Source of the DNA: Promicromonospora sukumoe 327MFSha3.1
GTDB lineage: Bacteria > Actinomycetota > Actinomycetes > Actinomycetales > Cellulomonadaceae
DNA length: 64,000 bases
Assembly (NCBI RefSeq): GCF_000385135.1
Contig: NZ_ARQM01000010.1
Coordinates: forward strand, 1-64,000
Reading direction: 5' to 3'
Shown: positions 36,648 through 44,516 of the stretch, one piece after another
Layout of the letters: each line of letters begins with the position of its first letter
How positions within the stretch are numbered: position 1 is the stretch's first letter
Program-made: the position numbers and the translations under genes
The notes under the pieces: generated by a model
Database searches by the model: none
Told to the model about the DNA's origin: nothing
Seen by the model: only the letters and a program-made list of their open reading frames with translations

Positions 36648-37226
36648 TCAGGTGCGCTGCACCACCGTGCGGCTCAGCGTCCCCGTGAGCAGGGAGTACA
36701 CGGCCGAGCCGATGATGATCCAGACCACGGCTGCGAGGATCGCCGGCACCAGGTCGGCGCGCCCGGCGAACGGCACGGCAGCGAGGATCACCGTGGCGAG
36801 GGCGACCACCCAGCCGAAGAACGACCGGGGGCGCGGTGTGCTCAGCACCAGCAGCCAGAGCACGAGCGCGGCGAGCAGTGCGAAGAGCGCGCCCGCGACC
36901 ACCCAGGCCATGGTGTCGGAGCCGGTGCCGAGCAGGTCGGCCTGCGGCTGCACGTCGAGGCCCAGCACCTCCTCGAGGATGAAGCTCGCGGCCAGGCCGA
37001 TGAGCGCGGCCACCAGCATGGTCGCCAGGGCGCCGGCCCAGTAGCGGCCGACCTCCAGGGCGAGGCGCGGGTTCTCGGTGCCGGTCGTGACGGGCTGGGC
37101 CCGCGCGTCGGCGGGCGGCTGGCCCACGGGCTGCGTCGGGACACCGGGCGTCTGGGCAGGCGGCGGGTAGGCCGGCGGCGGCTGCTCGCCGTAGTCGGGG
37201 TCGTAGGGGCGGTTCGGGTCGCTCAT
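36648..37226 (-). CDS. membrane protein with Pro-rich N-terminus, function unknown
   Basis: The 192-residue protein starts with a cytoplasmic Pro/Gln/Tyr-rich stretch (about residues 1-55) followed by four membrane segments: VGRYWAGALATMLVAALIGL, a second around MAWVVAGALFALLAALVLWL, a third at SFFGWVVALATVILAAV and a fourth near AAVVWIIIGSAVYSLL. This layout is common in actinobacteria and not linked to a known function. The ATG at 37226 was chosen for its GGGAGG 7 bases upstream. It is divergent from the WXG gene. Confidence 0.75.
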   Translation of the reverse strand: MSDPNRPYDPDYGEQPPPAYPPPAQTPGVPTQPVGQPPADARAQPVTTGTENPRLALEVGRYWAGALATMLVAALIGLAASFILEEVLGLDVQPQADLLGTGSDTMAWVVAGALFALLAALVLWLLVLSTPRPRSFFGWVVALATVILAAVPFAGRADLVPAILAAVVWIIIGSAVYSLLTGTLSRTVVQRT

Positions 37227-37475
37227 AGCGTTACCTCCCGGTTTGGGTAGCCCTATCTCCACTAGACCACGGATCGGACGACGCTGCACGGTCTACGGTC
37301 TCCAGGTGCGCCGGCGCGCCACGCCGCCGGGGTGGGGAGTGGTGCCCATGGTGTCCGGACGGCCCGATGGCTATCGTCTGAGCAGGCATGACGCGTATCG
37401 AGTGGCCTTGAAACAGACAGGCACGGGCTCGACAGGCACGGGCATCGGCAGGCACGGCGGCGACAGGGGCGGGCA

Positions 37476-38627
37476 GTGGACGGGTTTGTCGGTGCTGACA
37501 TCGAGCAGCTGCGGGACATGGCCACGTCGTTGGACGGCGAGGCAGAGCGCCTGTCGAGCGCGCTGGAGATCGTGACCCGCCAGGTCGGCGAGGTGCCGTG
37601 GTTCGGGCCGTCGTCCGAGATGTTCCAGGACGAGTGGCACGAACGGCACCGCCCGGCGGCCGTGCTGGCGGCGGCGGCGCTCTCCGACCTGGCCGAGAAG
37701 CTGCGGGCCAACGCCGACGCCCAGGAGCGGACGAGTGCCGACCTCGGGGGAGCCGCGGTCGGGGGAGCCGCGGTCGGCGGGACCGTCGCGGGCGTCTCGG
37801 CGGCGACGGCCACGGGTCAGCCGGGCTATCAGCTGGCCGCGGCGAGCACCGACGCGGGCCGGGACCGCGGCGACGACACCGCGGACGCTCCGGCGCCCGC
37901 GCCGCCGCCGATGGGGCCGTTCGCCCCCGGGGCTCGGCCGGGCGAGGCGGGCGGACCCGGCTACGTGATCGGGCCGCCCACGAAGCCCGACATCACGTGG
38001 GACGACGACTTCGAGTACGGCTCCGCGGACCCGGGCTTCGGCGACTACGTGGACTGGAACACCTGGGGCCTGAAGGAGAAGGCGGCACACCTGCACCCGG
38101 GTCTGCAGGACGCCGCGGACTTCTACAGCCACTACCGCGACAACACCGGGCTGCCCAAGGAGTTCGACTACGAGGAGGCGTACGGCGACGACGACAACGT
38201 GCGACAGCTCGTGGACAACGAGATCGCCCGGACCCAGCAGGGCGTCGACGAGCTCATCGCCTCCGGCGCGAACGGGGAGTTCTCCGTGACCGGGGACGCG
38301 CACGCGACGTCGGACGACAACCTCTACCCTTCCACGGAGAACTGGCAGAAGACGATCGGCGGCTACCAGCAGTGGAGCAGCGCCGACGTCAAGGTCGAGG
38401 GGAACCAGGCGACCATGACGGTGACGGTGCACGCCGAGGACTACTACAACTTCAACGCCGGCGACGAGGACATCGCGAGCGGCACGCCGGACACGGTCAA
38501 CGGGCGGTTCACGGAGCTGGGGTGGGCCAAGCCGTTCGAGAGCCACGGCCAGGTCACGCGCGTGGTCACGTGGACCGTGGGCGACCCGGGCAGCGTGCAG
38601 GTCGCCGAGCCGGAAGGAGGTCGGTGA
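37476..38627 (+). CDS. WXG100-like type VII secretion substrate with C-terminal domain
   Basis: The 383-residue protein begins with an ESAT-6/WXG100-like helical hairpin: ADIEQLRDMATSLDGEAERL, a WFG motif at Trp42 in VGEVPWFGPSSEMFQDEW, then a second helix to about residue 85. A Gly/Ala/Pro linker follows to about residue 165. The C-terminal part (about 180-383) is acidic and carries FNAGDEDIASGTPD and FTELGWAKPFESHGQVTR. I recall the latter motifs from proteins of polymorphic-toxin loci, so this may be a secreted effector; catalytic residues are not recognisable. GTG start with GGGGCGGG upstream. The next gene encodes a lipoprotein and abuts this one. Confidence 0.7.
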   Translation: MDGFVGADIEQLRDMATSLDGEAERLSSALEIVTRQVGEVPWFGPSSEMFQDEWHERHRPAAVLAAAALSDLAEKLRANADAQERTSADLGGAAVGGAAVGGTVAGVSAATATGQPGYQLAAASTDAGRDRGDDTADAPAPAPPPMGPFAPGARPGEAGGPGYVIGPPTKPDITWDDDFEYGSADPGFGDYVDWNTWGLKEKAAHLHPGLQDAADFYSHYRDNTGLPKEFDYEEAYGDDDNVRQLVDNEIARTQQGVDELIASGANGEFSVTGDAHATSDDNLYPSTENWQKTIGGYQQWSSADVKVEGNQATMTVTVHAEDYYNFNAGDEDIASGTPDTVNGRFTELGWAKPFESHGQVTRVVTWTVGDPGSVQVAEPEGGR

Positions 38628-39154
38628 TGACGACAGGTCGTGGCATGGCCGGCAGGGCGCTGGTCGCTGGGGTCGGAGCCGTCGTGCTCCTCCTCACCGC
38701 CTGCGGCGGGCCGGACGGGACGAGCGGTACGGGTGGACGAGGAGGAGGCGGCATGTCCGAGGAGTCGACGATGGGTGAGAAGATCGGCGACGGTGAGCTG
38801 CGGACGGACCTGGAACCGCTGACCAAGCGGTTCCCGGCCCTGGGCACGCCGGTCGGCGCCGAGTGGATGGGCGGCACCCTGGGTGACGCCCCCGGGCCCA
38901 GCACGTACTGGATCGACGCCGTGGTCGAGGTGGATCCCGCGGTCGCCGACGAGCTGCGCGCCACCTATCTCCCTGAGGAGGTGAGTACCCCGCCCGACGT
39001 CGTGAGCGCCATCGAGGAGCGGATCCCCGACGGCACCTGGCTGTCGTCGGACGAGCTCGACGCGGCGGTGTCCGGGGGCGGGTACAGCACCGACGTCTAC
39101 GTGGCGCAGGACGAGCCGTTCGTCGTGCTCACCGCGATCGGCTCGTCGAGCTGA
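38627..39154 (+). CDS. putative lipoprotein, possible partner of the WXG protein
   Basis: The 175-residue protein has a short lipoprotein signal, LVAGVGAVVLLLTACGGPDG, with the lipobox Cys near residue 26. A Gly/Thr linker and a small mixed domain without recognised homology follow. Its ATG shares a base with the stop codon of the WXG gene (TGATG), so the pair is translated together. A surface lipoprotein paired with a secreted effector could be an immunity protein, which is inference from position only. Confidence 0.68.
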   Translation: MTTGRGMAGRALVAGVGAVVLLLTACGGPDGTSGTGGRGGGGMSEESTMGEKIGDGELRTDLEPLTKRFPALGTPVGAEWMGGTLGDAPGPSTYWIDAVVEVDPAVADELRATYLPEEVSTPPDVVSAIEERIPDGTWLSSDELDAAVSGGGYSTDVYVAQDEPFVVLTAIGSSS

Positions 39155-39169
39155 GCTAGCACCCGGACC

Positions 39170-39219
39170 GACGTGTCAGACCCACAGGTCACCAGAGGGA
39201 TCTGTGGGTCTGACACGTC
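39170..39219. terminator. terminator hairpin, ACGTGTCAGAC family
   Basis: The 18-base arms 39170-39187 and 39202-39219 are perfect complements. The outer half, ACGTGTCAGAC, and the ACAGGTCACC next to the loop match the hairpins at 18008 and 62183. It lies between convergent genes. Confidence 0.85.
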
Positions 39220-39278
39220 AGTGCAGGAGTCAGTGCAGGAGTCAGTGCAGGAGTCAGCGCAGGAGTCAGCGCAAGCCC
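39219..39278. repeat. 12-base tandem repeat, five copies
   Basis: The unit CAGTGCAGGAGT occurs three times from 39219, then twice with CAGCGCA changes to about 39278. The stop codon of the minus-strand EboF-like gene lies inside the fourth copy, so copy number could change the last residues of that protein. Confidence 0.88.
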
Positions 39279-40666
39279 TGGAGGTCCAGCACCAGGCCTT
39301 TCACCGCCGACGCCGGCACCTGGCCCGCGTCGGCCTCGACCCAGTCGGCGACCGACGTCGGCACCTGGCCGTCCGAGCACAGGACCAGCGGCGTGTCCTC
39401 GGACGAGTCCGGCAGGCGGCCGTGCGTGCCGCGCACGTACGAGGCGTCGAGCGGGGTGGTGCCCATCGCGTACCGCAGGCCCAGCTTCTTGCGCACCAGG
39501 TTGAGGCCGGCCTTGGCCTTGGCGAGCGGGTCGGCCGGGTTGAAGAACAGCTCGGCGGGGTCGTAGCCCGGCTTGCGGTGGATGTCGACGCCGCGGGCGT
39601 ACTCGGGCGCACGGTCGTCGTCGAGCCAGAAGTAGTAGGTGAACCAGGCGCCCGGCTCCGCCACGACCACCAGCTCACCGGCGCGCTCGTGGTCCAGGCC
39701 GTACTTGGCCTGCGCCTCGCGGTCCAGCACCTCGTCGACGCCGGGCACCTCGCGCAGCAGGCTCGCCACGCGGGCCAGGTCCGCGGCGTCGTCCACGTAG
39801 ACGTGCGCCACCTGGTGGTCCGCGACGGCGAACGCGCGCGACGTCCACGGGTCGAGCTGCTCGCGCCCGTCCTGCACGTAGACCTCCAGCAGGCCCTCGC
39901 GGCGCAGGACCCGGTTGATGTCCACCGGCCGGTCCGCCGGCCCGATGCCGTACTCCGAGACGGCGACGACGGTGACGCCCGCGGCCTCGGCGTCGTCGAG
40001 CAGGGGCGCGAGCGCGGCGTCCAGCTCGGCCGCCGCCCGGTCGGCCTGGGGCGACTGCGGCCCGAACCGCTGCAGGTCGTAGTCCAGGTGCGGCAGGTAC
40101 GCCGTCGTGAGGTTGGACGTCCGGGTGCGCAGCAGGTGCCGCGTCACGTCCACGATCCAGCGGGTCGACGCGATCGACGCCGTCGGACCCCAGTACTGGA
40201 ACAGCGGGAAGTCGCCGAACCGGCCCACCAGCTCGTCGTGCAGCTCGGGCGGCCGCACGTACCCGTCCGGCGACTTGCGGCCGTCGGCGTGGTAGATCGG
40301 GCGCGGCGTGATCGTGACGTCGGTGGACATGCCCATCGCGTACCACCAGCACACGTTGTCGGCCTGGTAGCCCGGGGCCTGCCTCCGGGCGGCCTCCCAC
40401 ACGTTCTCGCCGCCGACGAGCCGGTTGTGCTGCCGCCACAGGTAGACGTCGCCCAGCTCGCGGAAGTACCAGCCGTTGCCGACGACGCCGTGCTCCGCCG
40501 GCATCAGGCCGGTGAGCATCGTCGACTGCACGCTGCAGGTCACCGCGGGCAGCACCGTGGCCAGCTCGGAGTGCCAGCCGGACTCCGCCAGCCGCCGCAG
40601 CCGCGGCATGTGCGCCAGGGCGCGGGCGGTCAGCCCGACGACGTCGAGCAGCAGGACGGGCCTCAT
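39266..40666 (-). CDS. eboF: EboF-like alkaline phosphatase/nucleotide pyrophosphatase family protein
   Basis: The 466-residue protein has the type I phosphodiesterase/alkaline phosphatase fold, with the nucleophile Thr in LPAVTCSVQSTMLTGLMPAEHG near residue 42, YLPHLDYDLQRFGPQS in the middle and later ADHQVAHVY. The usual metal-binding S-D-H-G is replaced by SEYGIGP, so metal binding may differ or activity may be lost. No signal peptide is seen. In Ebo clusters this is the last gene, EboF. Its ATG overlaps the EboE stop codon, and its ribosome site is the final copy of a 21-base repeat. Confidence 0.82.
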   Translation of the reverse strand: MRPVLLLDVVGLTARALAHMPRLRRLAESGWHSELATVLPAVTCSVQSTMLTGLMPAEHGVVGNGWYFRELGDVYLWRQHNRLVGGENVWEAARRQAPGYQADNVCWWYAMGMSTDVTITPRPIYHADGRKSPDGYVRPPELHDELVGRFGDFPLFQYWGPTASIASTRWIVDVTRHLLRTRTSNLTTAYLPHLDYDLQRFGPQSPQADRAAAELDAALAPLLDDAEAAGVTVVAVSEYGIGPADRPVDINRVLRREGLLEVYVQDGREQLDPWTSRAFAVADHQVAHVYVDDAADLARVASLLREVPGVDEVLDREAQAKYGLDHERAGELVVVAEPGAWFTYYFWLDDDRAPEYARGVDIHRKPGYDPAELFFNPADPLAKAKAGLNLVRKKLGLRYAMGTTPLDASYVRGTHGRLPDSSEDTPLVLCSDGQVPTSVADWVEADAGQVPASAVKGLVLDLQGLR

Positions 40667-41895
40667 GCGTTGACTCCTTCGGTGACGGTGCTGACTCCTT
40701 CGGCGACGCTGCTGACTCCTTCGGTCAGCAGGTGCTCGCCGGCCCAGCGCAGCTCGGCCGCGATCCCCGCGACGAGCTCGTCCGCGCCGTCGGGCCGCTG
40801 CGTGGGGAGAGCATCGGGCGGCAGGACCGACCAGGTGTACGTCTCGACGTCGAGGTGCGCCTCGGCACCGTGCGGCGCCTCCCGCACCGCGGCGACGGCG
40901 TCGCGCAGCACGTCGGTGGTCGCGGCCAGCGGGGCCGCGGGCTCGTGGTGCAGCGGCACGTGGAAGTGCACCCGCCACGGCCCGTCGCCCGGCAGTCCGG
41001 GCCGCCGGTCCTCGTTGCCCAGCGCCACGGGCAGGTCGTCCGAGGCCAGCACGTCGCCCGCCGCCGTCAGCTCGCGCACCTGGTGCAGGTACCGCTGCTC
41101 GACGAACCGGCCGACGGCGTCCCGCGCGCCGGGGGCGGACGGGTCCGCGACCTCCAGCGCCGCCGACGCCTGCACCTTGACCACCCGCAGGCCCGCGTCC
41201 GTGATCCTCCGGACGGCGCCCGCCGGGTCAGCGAACGACACCGCCAGGTGGCACGTGTCCAGGCAGACGCCCACGTGCTCGGGGTCGATGCGCCGGTCGT
41301 CCGGGAACTCGGCGCCGGTCCGCGGCGCCAGCCACGCGACGACGTCCTCGACGGTGTCCAGCACGCAGCCCGGCTCCGGCTCGACGGCGACCCGCACCGT
41401 GCGGCCCGTGCGCCGTGCCAGCTCGCGCAGCTCGGCGGACAGGGTGGCGAACGCGCGCGTGGCCTCGTCGTCGTCGGCACGGGTCCAGGGCGCGCGCCAC
41501 GCGAGCGGCAGGGTCGAGATCGACCCGGCGACGCCCTCGGGCAGCAGGTCGGCCAGCACCCGCGCGCACGCGAGCACGTACTCCAGCCGCGCCCGCTCGG
41601 CCCAGGTGGGGGAGTACACCGCGAGCTTGACGACCTCGCGGTGGAACCCGCCGTACGGGAACGCGTTCAGCGTGTGCACCTGGAGCCGGTGCTCGGCGAG
41701 CGCCGCGCGCAGGCGCTCGCGGTCCGCGGCAGACGTGTCCAGGCGGTGCGCCAGCTCCGCGGGCAGCCACAGCCCGACGCCGAGGGTGTCCAGGCCGGCG
41801 GCCTCGCGGACGGGCCCGGCGTACCGGGCGAGCTGGTCGATCACCCCGTCGAGGTCCTCGGCAGGATGCACGTTGGTGCAGTAGGAGAGCAGCAT
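40663..41895 (-). CDS. eboE: EboE-like metabolite traffic protein (xylose isomerase-like TIM barrel)
   Basis: The 410-residue protein starts LLSYCTNVHPAEDLDGVIDQ, which is the EboE N-terminus as I remember it. It continues as an AP endonuclease/xylose isomerase-type TIM barrel with likely metal ligands in VAVEPEPGCVLDT, CLDTCHLAVSF and FHVPLHHEP. The reaction is unknown; in cyanobacteria the ebo genes are needed to move a scytonemin precursor to the periplasm. The last 20 residues are a repeat (AEGVSTVTEGVNA) encoded by three 21-base DNA copies. Start ATG with AGAAGGG upstream, 34 bases after the TatD-like gene. Confidence 0.85.
   Translation of the reverse strand: MLLSYCTNVHPAEDLDGVIDQLARYAGPVREAAGLDTLGVGLWLPAELAHRLDTSAADRERLRAALAEHRLQVHTLNAFPYGGFHREVVKLAVYSPTWAERARLEYVLACARVLADLLPEGVAGSISTLPLAWRAPWTRADDDEATRAFATLSAELRELARRTGRTVRVAVEPEPGCVLDTVEDVVAWLAPRTGAEFPDDRRIDPEHVGVCLDTCHLAVSFADPAGAVRRITDAGLRVVKVQASAALEVADPSAPGARDAVGRFVEQRYLHQVRELTAAGDVLASDDLPVALGNEDRRPGLPGDGPWRVHFHVPLHHEPAAPLAATTDVLRDAVAAVREAPHGAEAHLDVETYTWSVLPPDALPTQRPDGADELVAGIAAELRWAGEHLLTEGVSSVAEGVSTVTEGVNA
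40671..40732. repeat. 21-base tandem repeat carrying a ribosome-binding site
   Basis: Three copies at 40671-40691, 40692-40712 and 40713-40732 read on the minus strand as units with GAAGGAGTCA. They encode the C-terminal repeat of the EboE-like protein, and the last copy places GAAGGAG just before the eboF start codon. Confidence 0.88.
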
Positions 41896-41929
41896 CGGGA
41901 AATCCCTTCTCAGGTTCGCTCAGGTCCGC

Positions 41930-42814
41930 TCAGGCCCGCGCGCCGCGCAGCACGGACGATCCCTCGAACTCGACGCCCGGCGTCGGCGGTTCGCCCGCGC
42001 TGAACCCGGGCACCGGGTCGAGCACGAGGTTGCCCGACTGGTCGTAGAAGGCGACGGGGTTGCGCCACAGCACCTGGTCGACGTCGTCGTCGGAGAAGCC
42101 GGCCGCCAGCATCTCCTGGCCCGTACGGACCGTCTTGAGCGGGTCCGAGCGGCCCCAGTCCGCCGCGGAGTTCACGATCATCCGGTCGGTCCCGTGCTCC
42201 TGCAGCAGGGCGACCATGCGGTGCTCGTCCATCTTGGTGTCGGGGTAGATCGAGAACCCGGCCCACGCGCCGGCGTCGCGCACCAGGGCGACGTTGGTCT
42301 CGTTGAGGTGGTCGACCAGCACCAGCTCCGGCGCGATCCCGGACTCGCGGACGACGTCGAGCGTGCGGCGCGTGCCGGCGAGCTTGTCGCGGTGCGGGGT
42401 GTGCACCAGCACGGGCAGCCCGGCCTCCTTGGCCATCTCGAGCTGGGCGGCGAAGACCTCGTCCTCCTCGGGCGTCATCGAGTCGTAGCCCACCTCGCCG
42501 ACGGCCACCACGCCGTCCTTCAGCAGGTAGCGCCGCACCTCGGCGAGCACCTCACGGCACCGCGGGTCGTTCGCCTCCTTGGGGTTGAGCGCGATCGTCG
42601 CGTGGTGCCGGACGCCGAACTGCGCCGCCCGGAACCGTTCCCAGCCCAGCAGGGAGTCGAAGTAGTCGGTGAACGAGCCCACGCTGGTGCGCGGCTGCCC
42701 CAGCCAGAAGGCGGGTTCGACGACGACCCGGACGCCCGCGGCGTACAGGGCCTCGTAGTCGTCGGTGGTGCGGCTCGTCATGTGGATGTGCGGGTCGAGG
42801 ATGCGCAACGTCAC
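41930..42814 (-). CDS. eboB: EboB-like TatD-family metal-dependent hydrolase
   Basis: The 294-residue amidohydrolase-fold protein begins LRILDPHIHMTSRTTDDYEAL (DxHxH metal site) and continues with VAVGEVGYDS (Glu ligand), LPVLVHTPHRDK (His) and MIVNSAADWGRSDPL (Asp). TatD relatives are nucleases or hydrolases; in Ebo clusters the EboB substrate is unknown. The GTG start overlaps the EboA stop codon. Confidence 0.86.
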   Translation of the reverse strand: MTLRILDPHIHMTSRTTDDYEALYAAGVRVVVEPAFWLGQPRTSVGSFTDYFDSLLGWERFRAAQFGVRHHATIALNPKEANDPRCREVLAEVRRYLLKDGVVAVGEVGYDSMTPEEDEVFAAQLEMAKEAGLPVLVHTPHRDKLAGTRRTLDVVRESGIAPELVLVDHLNETNVALVRDAGAWAGFSIYPDTKMDEHRMVALLQEHGTDRMIVNSAADWGRSDPLKTVRTGQEMLAAGFSDDDVDQVLWRNPVAFYDQSGNLVLDPVPGFSAGEPPTPGVEFEGSSVLRGARA

Positions 42815-43596
42815 TCCTTCGTGGTGCTGAGCCGGGTGTCCGTGGTGGCCGTGACCGTCGGCCGGGCGTCTGCCTGCCGGGCGTTCGTGGGCCGGGTGGC
42901 CGTGAGGCGGTCGAGGTCGTCCGGGACGGACCGGCCCGCCGCCCGGCGTTCCGCGGCGAAGTCGCGGGCCATGCGGGCCAGCTCCTCGTCGGCCCGGCGC
43001 TCCAGGTCGCTCGCGGCGGCCAGGCTCGTGCCCTGGAAGACGAGCTTGAGGATCGCGTGCCGCCAGGTGTGCTGGTCCAGGTACCGCGCCCCGAACGGGC
43101 CGACGGCGGCCGCGACCAGGCTGGGGTCGTTCGCCCGCAGCGCGTCGGCGGCGAGCTCCAGCCCGGCGGTGACGAGCGTGGTGGGCTCGGCGCCCGGGTG
43201 GAGGTCGCCCAGGGTGGTGAGCGCGTCCAGCCCCCGCAGCACGCCGCGCCGCTCGGCGCCGTCGCCCTGCCGGTACAGGAGCACCAGGCGGTCGGCGCAG
43301 TCCTGGTCCGCGACGGCGCCTACGGCCGTGCCCACGCCCATGCCGACACCCACGGCGTCGGCGAGGGCGACGACGAGCGCGGCGCGCGCGGCGTCGTCCA
43401 CCGTCCCGTGCACGACGCCGTTCGGGTCGGTCTCCGGGTGCAGCGGCGCGCGCCCCACCCGGCGGGCCGCGAACGCGAAGGCGCGGGTCACGCTGTCGGG
43501 ATCACGGGCGACCTCGGCGCGCGCCTCGTCCAACCAGGCGGCCCCGGGGGAGTTGCCCACGATGCTGTCCGGACCTGCGGTGGTGTCGACGTTCAT
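42811..43596 (-). CDS. eboA: EboA-domain protein
   Basis: The 261-residue protein has no known fold by eye but matches the EboA family as I remember it: WLDEARAEVARDPDSVTRAF near the start, LYRQGDGAERRGVLRGL in the middle and RYLDQHTWRHAILKLVFQG near residue 185. The role is unknown. The ATG at 43596 was chosen for GAGGGGG about 7 bases upstream. The C-terminal 40 residues are Thr/Ala-rich and probably unstructured. ATGA overlap with the upstream gene and GTGA overlap with the downstream gene. Confidence 0.85.
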   Translation of the reverse strand: MNVDTTAGPDSIVGNSPGAAWLDEARAEVARDPDSVTRAFAFAARRVGRAPLHPETDPNGVVHGTVDDAARAALVVALADAVGVGMGVGTAVGAVADQDCADRLVLLYRQGDGAERRGVLRGLDALTTLGDLHPGAEPTTLVTAGLELAADALRANDPSLVAAAVGPFGARYLDQHTWRHAILKLVFQGTSLAAASDLERRADEELARMARDFAAERRAAGRSVPDDLDRLTATRPTNARQADARPTVTATTDTRLSTTKE

Positions 43597-44516
43597 GACA
43601 GGGCCCCCTCGCTGCTGATGGCGTCTGTGCTGCTGGCGTCGTTGCTGGTCGTGCCGGTGCTGCTCGCCTGCGCCCACGCCCGCATCAGGGCGGCGCGGCT
43701 GTCCCGGGCGAGCCGGGGCGCGTCATGGGAGTGCCGGGGCAGCTCGACGGCGGCCACCCCCGTGTAGCCGATGTCGGCGAGCGTCGCGAGCACCAGCGGC
43801 AGGTCGATGTCGCCCTCGCCGAACGGCCGGTGCTCGTGGTGCGTCGTCGGCATGTCGTCGAGCTGCACGTTGCTCAGGTACGGCGCGGCGGCGCGCAGCG
43901 CCCCCTCGACCCCGCCGGGCTCCACCACGAGGCAGTGCCCCACGTCGACGGTGATGCCCAGCTCGGGCGGCGTGCCCAGGTCGCCGAGGAGCCGGAGCGC
44001 GTCGTCGACCGTCTCGACGAGCATGCCCGGCTCGGGTTCGAGCGAGAGCCGCACACCGCGCTCCCCGGCGAACTCGACGAGCTCACCGACGCGCTCGCTG
44101 AGCCGGGACCAGCCGTCGGCGGCGCTCGCGTCGTCGGGCAGGATGCCGGAGAAGAACGAGACGCACCGGGCGTCGAGGTCCGCCGCGATCTCGACCGCGC
44201 GCTCCAGGTACCGCATGCGCAGGGTCGCGTCCCGGTCCACGAGCGTGGGCCGGTGCTTGTGCAGCGGGTCGAGCAGGTACCGGGTGCCCGTCTCCACGAC
44301 CGCGGCGGCCCCGGTGCCCCCGCGCATCCGCCGCAGGTGAGCGCGCAGCGCGGTGACGTCGTCGCCGGCCAGGGGCGCGAACGGGTCCAGGTGCGGAAAG
44401 CCGAGCGTGACCGCGACGGCGTCGTACCCGACGTCGTCGAGCACGTCCAGGGCAGCACGGAGCGGGTGGTCCCCGAAGCCGTTCGTGCCGTAACCGAGCA
44501 GGAACGGGGGCCTCAC
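43593..44516 (-). CDS. sugar phosphate isomerase/epimerase-like TIM barrel protein
   Basis: The 307-residue protein begins RPPFLLGYGTNGFGDHPLRA and has the AP_endonuc_2/xylose isomerase-like barrel with metal ligands expected in LSLEPEPGMLVET, ITVDVGHCL and QLDDMPTTHHEH. It differs from the EboE-like barrel, so the operon has two such enzymes. It may act on a sugar or cyclitol phosphate, which is inference. The C-terminus is a Ser/Thr/Asp repeat (SSTGTTSNDASSTD). GTG start overlapping the prenyltransferase stop codon. Confidence 0.84.
   Translation of the reverse strand: MRPPFLLGYGTNGFGDHPLRAALDVLDDVGYDAVAVTLGFPHLDPFAPLAGDDVTALRAHLRRMRGGTGAAAVVETGTRYLLDPLHKHRPTLVDRDATLRMRYLERAVEIAADLDARCVSFFSGILPDDASAADGWSRLSERVGELVEFAGERGVRLSLEPEPGMLVETVDDALRLLGDLGTPPELGITVDVGHCLVVEPGGVEGALRAAAPYLSNVQLDDMPTTHHEHRPFGEGDIDLPLVLATLADIGYTGVAAVELPRHSHDAPRLARDSRAALMRAWAQASSTGTTSNDASSTDAISSEGALS

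Noticed and set aside
39219-39278. Possible CRISPR array
   Set aside because: The copies are directly adjacent 12-base units with no spacers, and there are no cas genes in the window.
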